Shown here piece by piece: positions 1 to 11,034 of a DNA stretch of 64,000 nt (its first letter is position 1; each line of letters opens with the position of its first letter). The translations under genes were made by a program, and so were the position numbers. The notes beneath the pieces are model-generated. The model was not told where the DNA came from. It saw only the letters and a program-made list of their open reading frames with translations, and searched no databases. The stretch lies in contig NC_134764.1 in the NCBI RefSeq assembly GCF_050436995.1, positions 186,001 to 250,000 of the forward strand, written 5' to 3'. The stretch comes from Anticarsia gemmatalis (Eukaryota > Arthropoda > Insecta > Lepidoptera > Erebidae).

Positions 1-2574
1 GTAGTTAGTTAGCGTCGGTACGACTCACTACTACTGTATATTTAGGTCTACAACTTTACTCTGGGCTATCTTCTAGGTATACGGGCTGGGGTGTATGTAT
101 CGATGTTTGCCTCAAGTTTGGGGTTGAGAGAGGTCAAACACTGTTTTTGTTACAATTTCAATCTGGTTTAACGATTTTTTACTGCTATCACTGCTTTTGT
201 TAAAATACGAGTAAAGATTACAAAGAAGATAATGTTACTTGATACTGCGTGTTAACAGTATATTTAAAAACGAAGTAAAAGTAAGTGTCTTATGCATATT
301 TTTATTCACGCTACTTCATAAATTGTATATAGTGATAATATGAAATCTGCTCCTACAAACTCATATTATTTTGCTTTTATATTTGCACCGCTGCACCGCT
401 AACCAATGTAATCCTATTACTTATCTCTACAAGAATTGTGAAAATACTCGAACTTTCTCAGATGTTTATTGTAAAAAACATTGTTGTTTCGTTTCCTGCT
501 ATTGAGATTTTGAAGGCAATAATAATATACTGAGTCTTTAGCCAAGTTGTGAACTAAATCTGTCGTTACGTAGTTATTTTCCTCATTGTCTCATAGTATT
601 AGCGTCGCCGTTTGTTCGCCGACTCACTCGCGTTAATGATAACTAATATCCTCACAAACTAATGAGACAGTTTCCGACTTATTACTTATTTGATTTACAG
701 CATTTGTTCTAATTATAAGTGCGTTAGGGGATCCATATAATGATTATTGTGTTTTGATGAAAGTAATATGATGAAAGGAAAAGTGTATTCTTTAGGTTTC
801 ATACTGTAGATGCTAAAAAATTTAAACGAAAGCAGTTTGTATGTCGGTGAAAAAATCATATGCTTAAAATGCTTATCGCATTTAACAATTGAGTGATATC
901 GTAGGTATTATCACAAGTAAAAAAATAAACATCTAGTTTGTAGGAATCGTAACAGATTGATTGGTCTTTGCCCACCCCTATGAGAAAAAAATAAAAATTC
1001 TTAAATAATCTAGGATCTGAAATTTGTACGACATACAGTTTATAAAAGTCCGAACTGTCTTATTTTTTGACAATAGCAAGTAATCGCTAAATAGAGACCA
1101 TTTCTTGCAGTTCGAAAAAGTCGGAAGTGTTCATGAAATAGCTATTCTTAAATGACAGAACTCTTCAATTGAGACATAACAAAAGAAAATATACTCGCCT
1201 AATAAGCTTCAGTTGGAGTGTTCTCATAACGATATTAAACCAAGTCCAAATATAAAAGCGAATGATCGAAGCCTTTTTATTACCCCCCAGTATCATAGGA
1301 GTGGGGGGGGGGCTGATTTATTGAGTGGAAGGTCCTTGACGCGATCAGTCGCGATTGATCAATGTTTCGGGAAATGTGGTTTTAAATGATCGATGCAGGC
1401 GTTGGGCAAAAAATGTGTATTCTGTAAATAAGGTTTAGCTTTCAAATACCTTTATTAAGTTTCAGTTGCAATTGATAAATAGAAATAAGACAGTGTTCAT
1501 TTCCCTATACACATCATTCTGGATTTATAGTAAATGTTTGTATAATAAAACACAAATTAAAACATTAGAAATACCGAAGATTTTTTGCAATGCATTGCAT
1601 TCACATTAATGATTCTCACTCTCATAAAAAATGTCAGTCGCAATTGATCGTGTTTGAGAACCTTTAGCATGTGACTCCCTCCACCTCCCCCTCCCCCTCC
1701 TTCTCTGTGAGTGTATGTTTTTTGTTTGTCAAGCTGAATGGACAGAAGTGGAATATTACTGAAATGATTTATTTGCTAACTTATTGGATTTTAGGTTTCC
1801 GAAGCCATCGACTATGAACTCGTAGTTTTTGTGGTTTTGTTGGGAATGTATTTCATAACGATTGAAATAAGGATATATTATTATGTCTTGCTGGTTATGT
1901 AGGTTTCTGTAAGTTGCAACATCAGGATATTGCTTCTGCTACCGATAGTCGATTGTGATCGAAAATAGCACTGCCGTTGAACAGACGATGATTGAAAAAT
2001 ATTGTTAAAAATTGTATAGAGAGCAATGTATTAAGCCATATATTTATTTACTAATAAAAGACTTTCAGTAAGCCTTTACACAACAAGCTATACAAACAAA
2101 ATTAAACAAGCCTATCGCAGAATACAAGAAAGACCCGATCAATAATCAAACTTGAGACCTTTGTCATAACTTTAGACCTACCATTGACTTGAAGCCATTA
2201 ATAAGGAATTGTGAAGTGAGCTTTACAAGCTTTATTACCTTGAATATTGTAAAATATTGTCGCCTTTAAAGTGTAAATTGTAAACTTTATTTGTTTGTGG
2301 AATTAATAAAACAACTAAAGCGATTCTGTAAGTTTCGATGTCTTTTTTTTATCCCCATCAATAAAAAAAAAGAATGTCTGTCTGTAATGTCAATATAAGA
2401 ATACTTTACTAGTTAGTTTGAAATAATAATCATATCCTTATGTTGTCACAAAAAACTATTATCTACGCACGTCTGTCTCATGGCTAATCTGCGAAACGAC
2501 AAAACGCATGGTGGTTAAAAAAAATGTAGAGTAATATCAAAATATCTGGTAGAGATTTGGATGTTTCTTCTTTC
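1..2574. other. AT-rich non-coding DNA upstream of the LINE
   Basis: I see no open frame of useful length and no SINE head. Local oddities are a poly-G run near 1304-1313, a CT/C-rich tract at about 1678-1702, and two related short GATCAGTCGCGATTGATC-like and CAGTCGCAATTGATC-like sites near 1343 and 1633. Nothing here can be assigned a function from sequence alone. Confidence 0.6.
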
Positions 2575-2588
2575 AAAACCAGACCGGT
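2575..2588 (+). repeat. 5' target-site duplication of the LINE
   Basis: AAAACCAGACCGGT directly precedes the element and is repeated without mismatch at 8004-8017. A duplication of this length is typical of target-primed reverse transcription by EEP-endonuclease LINEs. Confidence 0.92.
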
Positions 2589-2699
2589 CGAGTCTCGCGC
2601 GAACTGCCGAGGTGAGCGCACGCGATAAGCTGAGATCGATTTTGTTCGAGCTTTCTATTTTCGCTCTACCCTCATATTTTATTTATTACATGTTACGCG

Positions 2700-4214
2700 A
2701 TGGATAACATAGACTTTTGTGATTCAAGTGGAAGCGATATAGTGGAAGAAGAGATGGTGAAGGAGCGTGAGCAACTAGTTGAGAATCAGAATTCGAAGGG
2801 AGAGGGAAAAAAAGCAGATAAAAGAGTACGTTCGGATAACGAAGAAATAGTGGAAGATGAGGAGGGATTTATTACAGTGCGAAGGGAAAAAAAGAGGTTA
2901 GCGAGGAGGCCATCAATAAGTTCTAATTGTGTTGAGAATAATATGGGAACAAGTAAATCAGTAGCTGACAAAGTAATAGTGTGTGTAACATCGAAAGAAA
3001 TTTTACCCAAACCTTTTGGCATGGCCAAACTGTTGAGAGGAGAAAATATTAAAAATATTCTTAAAATACAGTATAAAAACCCATACAAAATTCTCATTCA
3101 TTTTGAAGATCGAAATGACGCGGAGAGTTTGATTAATTGCAACAAGTTTCATAGTTTGGATTATAGATGTCAATTTATAGATGAAATTAATTTGACGTAT
3201 GGTGTGGTAAAACACATTGACTTGGAGATTGAGGAGAAAGAGATCTTGGAAAGTATTGAATGTGAGAGGGAAGTCGTTTCTGTCAAGAGATTAAAAAGGC
3301 AATCGGATAATGGAGAATGGATTCAAAGCGAAACTATTCGCGTTTGTTTTAAAAGCACTACCTTACCTCCGTATTTGCTAATATACGGATGTAGGTTTAT
3401 GGTAGAATCGTACACGTTTCCCGTTAGCCAGTGTTCGGGATGTTGGAGGTTCGGACATCTAATTAAAACTTGCCCAACTAAGAAGCTATTGTGTCCCAAA
3501 TGCGGTGGAAATCACAATAATTGTGAAACCATTAACTTTAAATGTATTAATTGCAAAGGCCCGCATATGTCAATGAATAAAGTATGTCCTATGTTCAAGA
3601 AAGAAAAAGCCATCCGACAAATCATGTGTGAGGAGAACTGTACATATAGAACAGCAATGATGTTATATTCCGTTAAAATTGATTTGCAACAAAACACAGT
3701 ATCTACACTACCTATTAATCTAGAAGATAATACAACTCAAACATTCCAAACCCCACTATCTGTTGACGAAGGAAAGTCATATAGAGATGCTTTATTGTCA
3801 CAAGTTTACAATCAAACTGAGCCGACACATTCAATTAACAAAAAATCTTATTCGGGTGAAACAAGTCGAGATTTTATAATAAAGGAGTCTGCTACCTTGC
3901 AAGCCAATACAAAATCCAAAAAAGCAACCAATGAACGAGATGCGGTTTACGCGGCGGCGGTGCAATCTGCTGAGAAAGATCAAAATAAAGGAAGTACAGA
4001 AGGCCAACAGACAGAAACACCTAGGAATACATTTAACTTCAAAAAGTTAATGGACAAATTAAATGAAATTGTTTTCTCTAATTCGAGTATTGCAACTAAA
4101 ATTAAGTTATTATTAAGTATTATTTTTGAAGAAATCGTTCAGTATGTTTTAGGTTTCGTTAAAAAAGGAGATTTGACTAAGAAAATACTTTCTTTGTTTA
4201 ATGATGGTTCATAA
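2700..4214 (+). CDS. LINE ORF1 protein, gag-like with three CCHC zinc knuckles
   Basis: This 504-residue protein is the nucleic-acid-binding partner of the LINE, expected to coat the element RNA. The N-terminal ~75 residues are highly charged. A central region (about 90-215) has the look of the RRM-like fold common in ORF1 proteins of the Jockey/I group. Three knuckles follow: C245-C248-H253-C258 (CX2CX4HX4C), C265-C268-H272-C275 (shortened, CX2CX3HX2C) and C282-C285-H289-C296 (CX2CX3HX6C). The tail is Lys/Thr/Gln-rich and ends with a hydrophobic segment at about 465-490. The start at 2700 is the first ATG after the leader in this frame and the frame is uninterrupted. It overlaps ORF2 by 14 bases. 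The second knuckle's spacing differs from the usual CX2CX3HX4C. Confidence 0.9.
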   Translation: MDNIDFCDSSGSDIVEEEMVKEREQLVENQNSKGEGKKADKRVRSDNEEIVEDEEGFITVRREKKRLARRPSISSNCVENNMGTSKSVADKVIVCVTSKEILPKPFGMAKLLRGENIKNILKIQYKNPYKILIHFEDRNDAESLINCNKFHSLDYRCQFIDEINLTYGVVKHIDLEIEEKEILESIECEREVVSVKRLKRQSDNGEWIQSETIRVCFKSTTLPPYLLIYGCRFMVESYTFPVSQCSGCWRFGHLIKTCPTKKLLCPKCGGNHNNCETINFKCINCKGPHMSMNKVCPMFKKEKAIRQIMCEENCTYRTAMMLYSVKIDLQQNTVSTLPINLEDNTTQTFQTPLSVDEGKSYRDALLSQVYNQTEPTHSINKKSYSGETSRDFIIKESATLQANTKSKKATNERDAVYAAAVQSAEKDQNKGSTEGQQTETPRNTFNFKKLMDKLNEIVFSNSSIATKIKLLLSIIFEEIVQYVLGFVKKGDLTKKILSLFNDGS

Positions 4215-7200
4215 CACATTACGGGAATTCTCTCTTAATATTTTGCAATGGAATTCGCAAAGCATTAGGCCCAAAATCACTGAGTTTGAATCAATTTTGT
4301 TTAAAGATCAAATACACATAGCTATAATCTGTGAGACATGGTTAGATGAACATAGTTTATTAAGCATATCCCAGTACAATATTTATAGGAAAGACCGATG
4401 TGATGGGTATGGGGGTGTAGCAATTATGCTACACAAATCTATCACATCTGAATTAAAATTATCTAGTATCCATAACACGGGCATTGAAATATTGCATGTG
4501 AAGATTAATAATTGTAAATATCTCGAAAATATAGTCTCAGTCTACTGTCCATCCTCAGTCCAAACGACGCAAAGCGATTGGGATGAGTTGTTTTCTTTGT
4601 GCTCTCACAGAGCGCTTATAGTTGGTGACTTCAATGGGCACCACTCCAATTGGTCCTATAAAACCGATGCAAGAGGCATACAAATTATGGACTCGGCGCT
4701 GGAAAATGGGTTTATATCTATCAATGATGGTAGTGCCACTCGGGTTAAAAATGTGGGCAATTTATTACAACAGTCATCTCCTGATATCACCTTTTCTTCA
4801 TCCGATATAGCTATTCATTTTTCTTGGCGAGTGTTGAGCGAAAGCTTGGGAAGTGATCACCTAATGATAAAAATTAAAATAAATTATAGGGATTCAATTA
4901 ATATGTTTAGTAAACGAAATTATAAAAAAGCTAATTGGTTGGAGTATCGTAAAGATATAGAACGGTTATTTCTTGACATTGATTTTAATATATGCGACCC
5001 CCAGATAATGTATAGGAGTCTTATTTCCATAATTAATAAATCTGCTGATAAAAATATCCCTGTAATTAAGTGTTGCAATAACCCACAAAATAATTTTAAA
5101 CCTAAGCCGTACTGGGATCCTCATCTTTCCAAAGTTGTAGCCGAGCGAAGGCTTGCGTTGAAAGAGTTTAGACGAAACCCGACGCCGGCTAACTTAGCTG
5201 TGCTGGAGAATAAAATTTTGAAAGCTAAACAAGAAATTCGACAAGCTAAGAGAAATTGCTGGCAAGAATTTTGCAGTTCTATTGATGGCAATGTGACTTC
5301 ATCAGAAATGTGGCGCAAGATGAAGTGGATGAAGGGTTATCGACAAGCTGGTTATTTCGTACCTATGGATAAAAAAATAGAGCTCTTGCGCAGTCTAACA
5401 CCTGACTCAGCTCTAGTCTCTAAACCATTATTTTGTTCAAATAATGCTTTATTAGAGACGGAGTTTATATTGCAAGAATTAGAGTCATGTATTAAAAAGA
5501 AGGATACCGCTCCTGGAGATGACAATATCACGTATTCTATGATTTTTAACCTTCCAAATGTCGCTAAAATATTTTTACTCCGTATATATAACATCATTTT
5601 TAATTCTGGATGTATTCCTAATGAATGGCGTAATATTAAAATAGTGGCAATACCTAAAGTAGGAAATATTTCAAAATCTAGACCAATTTCGTTAATATCT
5701 TGTCCATGTAAGATTTTCCACTTGATGCTGGCTAAAAGGTTAGAATGGTTCATCGAACATAACAGTATATTATCCCCCAGTACGACTGGTTTTCGGAGAG
5801 GCCGATCATGCTTAGACTCACTCGCACAGTTAATCACTAATATACAGATATCTTTCGTTAAAAACACAACCACCTTAGCGTGTTTCTTAGATATTGAGAA
5901 CGCCTACAATAACGTCTCAATTAGCAGTGTGGTTAGAATGTTAGATGACCTTAAAGTGGGCAGTAGAATATGTAACTATTTGTGGGAATTTCTTAAGGAA
6001 AGACATTTAATTGTTAAAAATGACACGGATGAGAAGGGTGATGTCATAAGATGGACGAATAGAGGGCTGGCACAGGGAGATCCGATCTCACCCTTGCTAT
6101 TCAATATTGTAACTTATGAAATCTCAATTTTTTTCTACAGTAGTAATTTGATAAAAATATGTCAATACGCCGATGATTTCGCGCTTTTTGTTAGTTCAGG
6201 GAAAATAAGTGACGATGTCAATATTATGCAATTATCTTTAAATCATATTGTAGAGCTGATATCTAAAATAGGCTTAGAATTATCAGCGTCTAAATCACAG
6301 GTCTGCTTATTCAGTAGGGGACATAGAAGGCAAAATGTTCAGATATATTTAAATAATATTCCTTTAGTAGCGACGGATAGCATTAAATATCTAGGTGTTT
6401 GTTTAGATTCTTCACTTCGGTGGGGCAAACACATCAACTTACTTAGTGAACATTGTCAGAAAATATTAAATATCCTAACAGTATTAGCTGGTTCGAACTG
6501 GGGAATGCATCCATTACACTTAAGACGTTTATATATTGCTTTACTAAGAAGTCGAATAGATTATGGCTGTGTATTCTATGATAGTAGTATTAAGTCTCGA
6601 TTATATAAATTAGATAAAATTCAAAACAAGGCAATGAGAATAGTAGGTAGTTTTATTAAAACTACACCAATTCATGTGATGGAAAGCGAGTTGTGTTTAC
6701 CCCCATTACATATTAGACGCAAATATCTGGCATTTAAATTCTGCCTTAAGGTAAAGTCATTTTCCAGTTGTCTGACAAATAAATGTCTGTCAGATCTTGG
6801 AGTTCTTAGTACAAACAGATATTGGTCAAATAAAAAAATGCCTGTGTTAATGGATACATATAATATTATCAGAGAAGAAAAAATGTACGCCTCTAAACCA
6901 CTAGATATGTTTAAATTAAATGTTTGGTGTAGTTATATTGCAATTGAAAATGTAATTAAGGTTAATTTAAAAACTGTGAATAAGCCCAAAAAGTCATTTG
7001 AAAGTAACTGTTTGAGAGCTGATATCTTAAGAGAATTGAGTGATACATATAATGGGTGGTATACAATGTATACTGATGGTTCCAAGAGTTCTCGGATTGG
7101 TGCTGCATTTTATGATGCAACTACTAAAACAAGTGGATGTTTTAATCTTGTATCTGAGGTTTCCATAATGACAGCAGAATTGTTTGCCATTTCTGAAGCA

Positions 7201-7902
7201 TTGTCTTATATTGCTTCAATACAACACGATAATATTGTGATATTCACTGATAGCAAGAGCGCGCTCCAGCATTTGGCTCGCTGCGCCTCTGGACACAGAG
7301 GTGTATCGACAGCCTATGCTGTTTTGAATAAGATTCACAAAATCCTATTAAATAAAGTTAATTTAGTTTTACAGTGGATTCCGTCACACATTAGTCTACC
7401 GGGAAACGAGGAGGCTGACAGACTAGCTAAGATGGCGGCAACGTCAGGCGTAGAGGTTTTTATATTACCAGTCCACTCGGAAATTTTAGCAAAATTCAAA
7501 AATTATTGTTATGATGCGTGGAAACTTCATTTCCAATCTATAACCAAAGGGTTATGGTACAAAACCATTCAAAGTGAGCCTCCTCGGGTTCCATGGTTTA
7601 ATAGTTTTAATGTAAGTCGTAGAATTTTGGTAGCTTCTTTCAGAATTCGTTCTGGGCACATGCCACTTAGAGGCTTTGCATTTCTTATGAGGAAGGTGGA
7701 TTCTCCTTATTGTTTAGTATGTGATAATAAAGTAGAAGATGTATATCATCTTTTAGTGGAGTGTGTCAGGAATGAGCACGAAAGAAGTTTTTTGTTTAGT
7801 AGACTGAATATTAATAAGTTAGATGTCGGTATATTTAATGTTATATTAGCTAAACCAATGTCACCAGAGGCTGCTCTAGTTTATTCTTTAGTTAAATTGT
7901 AA
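4201..7902 (+). CDS. LINE ORF2 polyprotein: EEP endonuclease, reverse transcriptase, RNase H
   Basis: This 1233-residue enzyme nicks target DNA, copies the element RNA and degrades the RNA strand. The apurinic-like endonuclease (about 12-225) shows CETW with Glu45, GDFNGHH at 142-148 and SDH at 218-220. The reverse transcriptase shows FLDIENAY with catalytic Asp564, AQGDP at 624-628 and YADDF at 656-660. The RNase H keeps all four expected acidic/His positions: Asp959 (YTDGS), Glu993 (TAEL), Asp1017 (FTDSKSAL), and His1063 with Asp1073 (PSH..GNEEADRLAK). A C-terminal knuckle is formed by C1171-C1174-H1183-C1188. No stop or frameshift interrupts it and all catalytic residues are present, so activity is plausible. 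It begins within ORF1 in the +1 frame at two adjacent ATGs (4201, 4204), consistent with termination-reinitiation. Confidence 0.94.
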   Translation: MMVHNTLREFSLNILQWNSQSIRPKITEFESILFKDQIHIAIICETWLDEHSLLSISQYNIYRKDRCDGYGGVAIMLHKSITSELKLSSIHNTGIEILHVKINNCKYLENIVSVYCPSSVQTTQSDWDELFSLCSHRALIVGDFNGHHSNWSYKTDARGIQIMDSALENGFISINDGSATRVKNVGNLLQQSSPDITFSSSDIAIHFSWRVLSESLGSDHLMIKIKINYRDSINMFSKRNYKKANWLEYRKDIERLFLDIDFNICDPQIMYRSLISIINKSADKNIPVIKCCNNPQNNFKPKPYWDPHLSKVVAERRLALKEFRRNPTPANLAVLENKILKAKQEIRQAKRNCWQEFCSSIDGNVTSSEMWRKMKWMKGYRQAGYFVPMDKKIELLRSLTPDSALVSKPLFCSNNALLETEFILQELESCIKKKDTAPGDDNITYSMIFNLPNVAKIFLLRIYNIIFNSGCIPNEWRNIKIVAIPKVGNISKSRPISLISCPCKIFHLMLAKRLEWFIEHNSILSPSTTGFRRGRSCLDSLAQLITNIQISFVKNTTTLACFLDIENAYNNVSISSVVRMLDDLKVGSRICNYLWEFLKERHLIVKNDTDEKGDVIRWTNRGLAQGDPISPLLFNIVTYEISIFFYSSNLIKICQYADDFALFVSSGKISDDVNIMQLSLNHIVELISKIGLELSASKSQVCLFSRGHRRQNVQIYLNNIPLVATDSIKYLGVCLDSSLRWGKHINLLSEHCQKILNILTVLAGSNWGMHPLHLRRLYIALLRSRIDYGCVFYDSSIKSRLYKLDKIQNKAMRIVGSFIKTTPIHVMESELCLPPLHIRRKYLAFKFCLKVKSFSSCLTNKCLSDLGVLSTNRYWSNKKMPVLMDTYNIIREEKMYASKPLDMFKLNVWCSYIAIENVIKVNLKTVNKPKKSFESNCLRADILRELSDTYNGWYTMYTDGSKSSRIGAAFYDATTKTSGCFNLVSEVSIMTAELFAISEALSYIASIQHDNIVIFTDSKSALQHLARCASGHRGVSTAYAVLNKIHKILLNKVNLVLQWIPSHISLPGNEEADRLAKMAATSGVEVFILPVHSEILAKFKNYCYDAWKLHFQSITKGLWYKTIQSEPPRVPWFNSFNVSRRILVASFRIRSGHMPLRGFAFLMRKVDSPYCLVCDNKVEDVYHLLVECVRNEHERSFLFSRLNINKLDVGIFNVILAKPMSPEAALVYSLVKL

Positions 7903-8003
7903 GTTTGATGTAATTAGATTAGTCTACGATGGAACTAGCGTAACATATTGTTAAAAGTTCCTTAAACAAATAAAGATATTAAAAAAAAAAAATAAAAAAA
8001 AAA
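7903..8003 (+). promoter_or_regulatory. LINE 3' UTR, polyadenylation signal and poly(A) tail
   Basis: A ~75-base AT-rich 3' UTR follows the ORF2 stop. AATAAA lies at 7969-7974 and the A-tract begins about 7 bases later, broken by a single T at 7993. The close spacing shows that this is the genomic copy of the RNA tail. Confidence 0.85.
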
Positions 8004-8017
8004 AAAACCAGACCGGT
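8004..8017 (+). repeat. 3' target-site duplication of the LINE
   Basis: This is the second perfect copy of AAAACCAGACCGGT. Its leading A residues are continuous with the poly(A) tail, so the exact junction is ambiguous by a few bases. Confidence 0.92.
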
Positions 8018-8498
8018 AGTTCCAGATCATAGAAATTCCTGCATAACAAAATAAATATTTTATATGTACTTAAGTAAAATCAGGGAAAAAGTAGTATATA
8101 AAATAAATTGTTTTTCAATAAGAACATTACATTTAGATTATGGTGTTTTCCTTGTATTTGTATCGTTCTGAGAAATGAGATTCATTATTTTGATCGGATT
8201 AAATGAAAATCAATGGAATACCGATGGAGTTTTATTAAGTTTTCAAACAGATGGACGTTTTTGAATTAATATTGTTAGTTATAATGATTGTTGTTTGTAA
8301 TATTTGTTTTATTTTTCCTAGCTTATTACGAATTTAGGTCTTGAAATCGATTCTTAGGTTAAGCAAGTGCTTAAGATATTTTTTAAGTCTTGCTAGAATG
8401 TTTTCAATTCTTTATTACATAATCACCTTCGGATATATATATAGCAAAAGTAATGTTATAAATTTTTTGGTTTTTGGTTTTTTTGGTTTTTTTAACTT

Positions 8499-8699
8499 AA
8501 AAGACAACTCCCGCACTAAGAATTGCTCTTGTGTCGCGGGGACTTTTACAAACATACAAACAACGAACACAAAGCACAACCAGACCCGAAACAATTATTT
8601 GTGGATCGCACAAATAATTGCTCCGTGTGGGAATCGAACCCACGACCTCCCGATGCAGTGGTATCGGCGTGGTGACCTAAACCACTGCGCCACGGAGGT
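8499..8699 (-). mobile_element. tRNA-derived SINE, family A, complete copy
   Basis: Read on the minus strand, the copy starts with CTCCGTGGCGCAGTGGTTTA (A-box-like) and carries a B box, GGTTCGATTCC. An unrelated body follows (GGTCTGGTTGTGCTTTG, then AAAGTCCCCGCGACACAAG) and it ends in GTTGTCTTTT plus an A-rich tail with AAAAACC units (about 8461-8498). The boxes are the internal RNA polymerase III promoter. At least six copies of this family occur in the window. The open frame across it on the plus strand is a by-product. Confidence 0.87.
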
Positions 8700-9110
8700 A
8701 AACAATTAATAAATATTGTTCGACAACCACAGCTCAGAACAGCTATTTATGCTCACCACACAAAAAAATTTAAATATTCATATTTTAAAATGTCAGGATA
8801 TATTATTTTTTCAATAAAATAAATGTTAAAATCAAAAATTGCTAAAAACTTGAAACAAAATTATACCTATTTTAGAACAAAAAACATAAATTTTGGGTCA
8901 AAAAAGGTCGCACAACCATTTCACTGACAACTTTACATCTTTCAAGTTGAAAGAACTTAATAAATTTATCGTTGGAGGCGTTGAGGCGCGCCACAGATTG
9001 CGCTTATCACACTGACCTCTCTGTAACGTTGTACTCAATGACGCCACGCGACAAAGCGACATGTCGCTGGATTAAAAACGTATAAGTAAATTATTATTTA
9101 TTATTGTTAA

Positions 9111-9305
9111 AAAGACAACTCCCACACAGACCGATGTATCGCGGGTACTTTTACAAACATACAAATAACGGTCACAGGGTACAACCAGAACCGAAACAAC
9201 TACTGTGGATCGTATAAATATTGGTTCCGTGTGGGAATCGAATCCACGACCTCCAGACGCACTGATGGTAGCCTGGCGACAGCTTAACCACTGCGCCACG
9301 AAGTC
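9111..9305 (-). mobile_element. tRNA-derived SINE, family A, diverged copy
   Basis: Same organisation as the copy at 8499-8699 but visibly diverged in the anticodon-loop part of the head. The A-box region (TGGCGCAGTGGTTAAG on the minus strand) and B box (GGATTCGATTCCC) remain recognisable. The minus-strand open frame covering it has no protein meaning. Confidence 0.85.
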
Positions 9306-10769
9306 CGTCAAATAACTGCCACTTTAGTAAGGACAAATGGTTTTAATGTTAGTTGTTTCGTGTTTTCGCAGTTTGTACAACATTGGCAACTACATAAATA
9401 TTTTTGTAGCCTTTAGAGTACGAACATATTTTGTAACAGTACTTCTTTCAGAAAAGAAGAGTTTTTCAATGTGAATGTGTAAACTACACATGAGAATGCA
9501 ATTTGGTACGATCCTCACATTCTTCCTTTGCTTCATTCATATCGATACATCTTATCATACAGGATCACTGGTTATGAGCACTAAGCATCTAGTCTCTTTG
9601 CAAGACATCACCGATTTTGATCTGTGTATGTCTTTCTGAGGCGTCCCCGCTCGGCGATACTATTTACGTACGCTCAGTAAATTTTTTTCGCTATTTTTAA
9701 TTCACTCATCATCTTTACATACCAAACCATCTGAGCCTACCTACGTATATTAAAGCTGTAGTAATGAGTTTAATAGACAAATTGCCAAACGGGTACCCGA
9801 GTAGCACGTTACAAGACAAATTTTTCCTTTCCATTTTTCATGCTACCAAGCTCACATAATATGACGTCACGAGCTAGTACTATGTCTCAAAAGATCTGAC
9901 ACAGAAGGTTATCGGAACATCTCTGTGCGTGAGTTTGTCGACGCGAGAGAAATCGCTCATTTTATACGACGGCTTAGCACGCTGTTAGTACTATGTGAGT
10001 CTATGTGGATTATGTAACAGCTATGTACGATGTGGTTGGTTATAGAGATCCGTAAGTAACGCTGTGAAAGTTTAGTTTCCAACTTTTGAAAAAATTATAG
10101 AAGATAAATAAATACTTTTAACCCCTTTTTTCAATGTTATACACATAAAAAGTAAGCTCTCTCAAAATAAAGTTCCTGAACCTCAGGAACTTTAACAAAT
10201 GCACAAGGAACGGATCTTCTCTCGTGTCAACAACCAAGCCAAGTTAAGGTCCTCAGTTGTGCAGGTTGCACATACAAAATACATACATTCAGATCCTTAA
10301 CAACTTAGGTATGAATTGAACTGCTGTGCAAAGTTAAAACAGCCGCGAGGCGTGATGCATTAAGGTTGCACATTTTTTTCTCATATCCGGCCATACTTTA
10401 TTCCTATTACTAACAATAATAACGTTCCAAAATAAGGTTATGAAAATACTACGGAACCAATTACTTCTAACTTCCTTAATTCACCCAATCCTCATTCGAT
10501 AGTATGACTCGCAGAAAAGAAAACAAGTAGGTTATAGTAGTACATTAGTAGTACGCATTGTATCAAGAAAGTTTGATCAGTTTTGATTGATGATCCGGCC
10601 TGATTCACTACATTGTACAGGCTTGACCTATGACCTATTGTAGCGGATGTAAGTTCCGCCTGGAGATAGATAATATTGTGTAATAGACCATGACTGAGTA
10701 CAAATGTAAGTTCGTTTTCCTTTTGAATGGTGAACTCGGAAAATTAGAACATAATTTTACGTCATCTCG
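9306..10769. other. Gene-free stretch with an old dispersed repeat
   Basis: No coding frame is supported. Positions about 9508-9566 (TACGATCCTCACATTCTTCC onward) match a related stretch near 49777-49825 in the same orientation, so this is an old dispersed repeat of unknown class. A CRE-type palindrome TGACGTCA lies at 9862-9869. Confidence 0.5.
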
Positions 10770-11034
10770 TCTCTGTGGTGCTGTTGGTAGTATAAACTAT
10801 TAGGTCTCAAGTTCCCGGACAATGTGCTATTAATCTTTCTCAATCTCAGGTTTGATTCTTGGGTCGGGTAAAGTACTATTGGTCTTTTCTAATTATTTAT
10901 TAAAAAAAAAACAATATTAGCTCGAAATATGGTCGCCTCTTACATGGGACTCCAATTGTTAATGGCCAACGTGGGTGTATTTCATACACTGTACTTACAA
11001 CTTCGGGTATAACAAGCTTGATATTATGTATGTA
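10770..11034 (+). mobile_element. tRNA-derived SINE, family C, diverged copy
   Basis: The head is TCTCTGTGGTGCTGTTGGTA. A B-box remnant, GGTTTGATTCTTGGGTCGGG, is followed by the family landmark TATTGGTCTTTTCTAATTAT and a tail containing ACTTCGGGTATAAC. The same landmarks recur at 36058, 61506 and 62246 and, inverted, at 27425. Relative to the other copies it carries an extra ~40 bases between the A and B boxes. Confidence 0.65.

Larger units (their letters stand above)
2589..8003 (+). mobile_element. Full-length, apparently intact non-LTR retrotransposon (LINE) with RNase H
   Basis: The element has a ~110-bp leader, ORF1 (gag-like), an overlapping ORF2 (endonuclease, reverse transcriptase, RNase H), a short 3' UTR with AATAAA at 7969-7974, and an A-rich tail from 7981. 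A perfect 14-bp direct repeat, AAAACCAGACCGGT, flanks it at 2575-2588 and 8004-8017; the second copy merges with the poly(A). Two open reading frames, a clean tail and a perfect duplication indicate a young insertion. The ORF1 knuckle pattern plus RNase H and a C-terminal CCHC in ORF2 place it in the broad Jockey/I group (I-, LOA- or R1-like). The exact clade needs a reverse transcriptase phylogeny. Whether 2589 is the true 5' end or a slight truncation is not provable here. Confidence 0.93.

Noticed and set aside
2786..5873. Minus-strand frames of 60-173 codons within the LINE
   Set aside because: They are antisense shadows of ORF1 and ORF2, which have clear domains.
8341..8709. 122-codon plus-strand frame
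   Set aside because: Its distal half is the complement of a tRNA-derived SINE and the proximal half is low-complexity.
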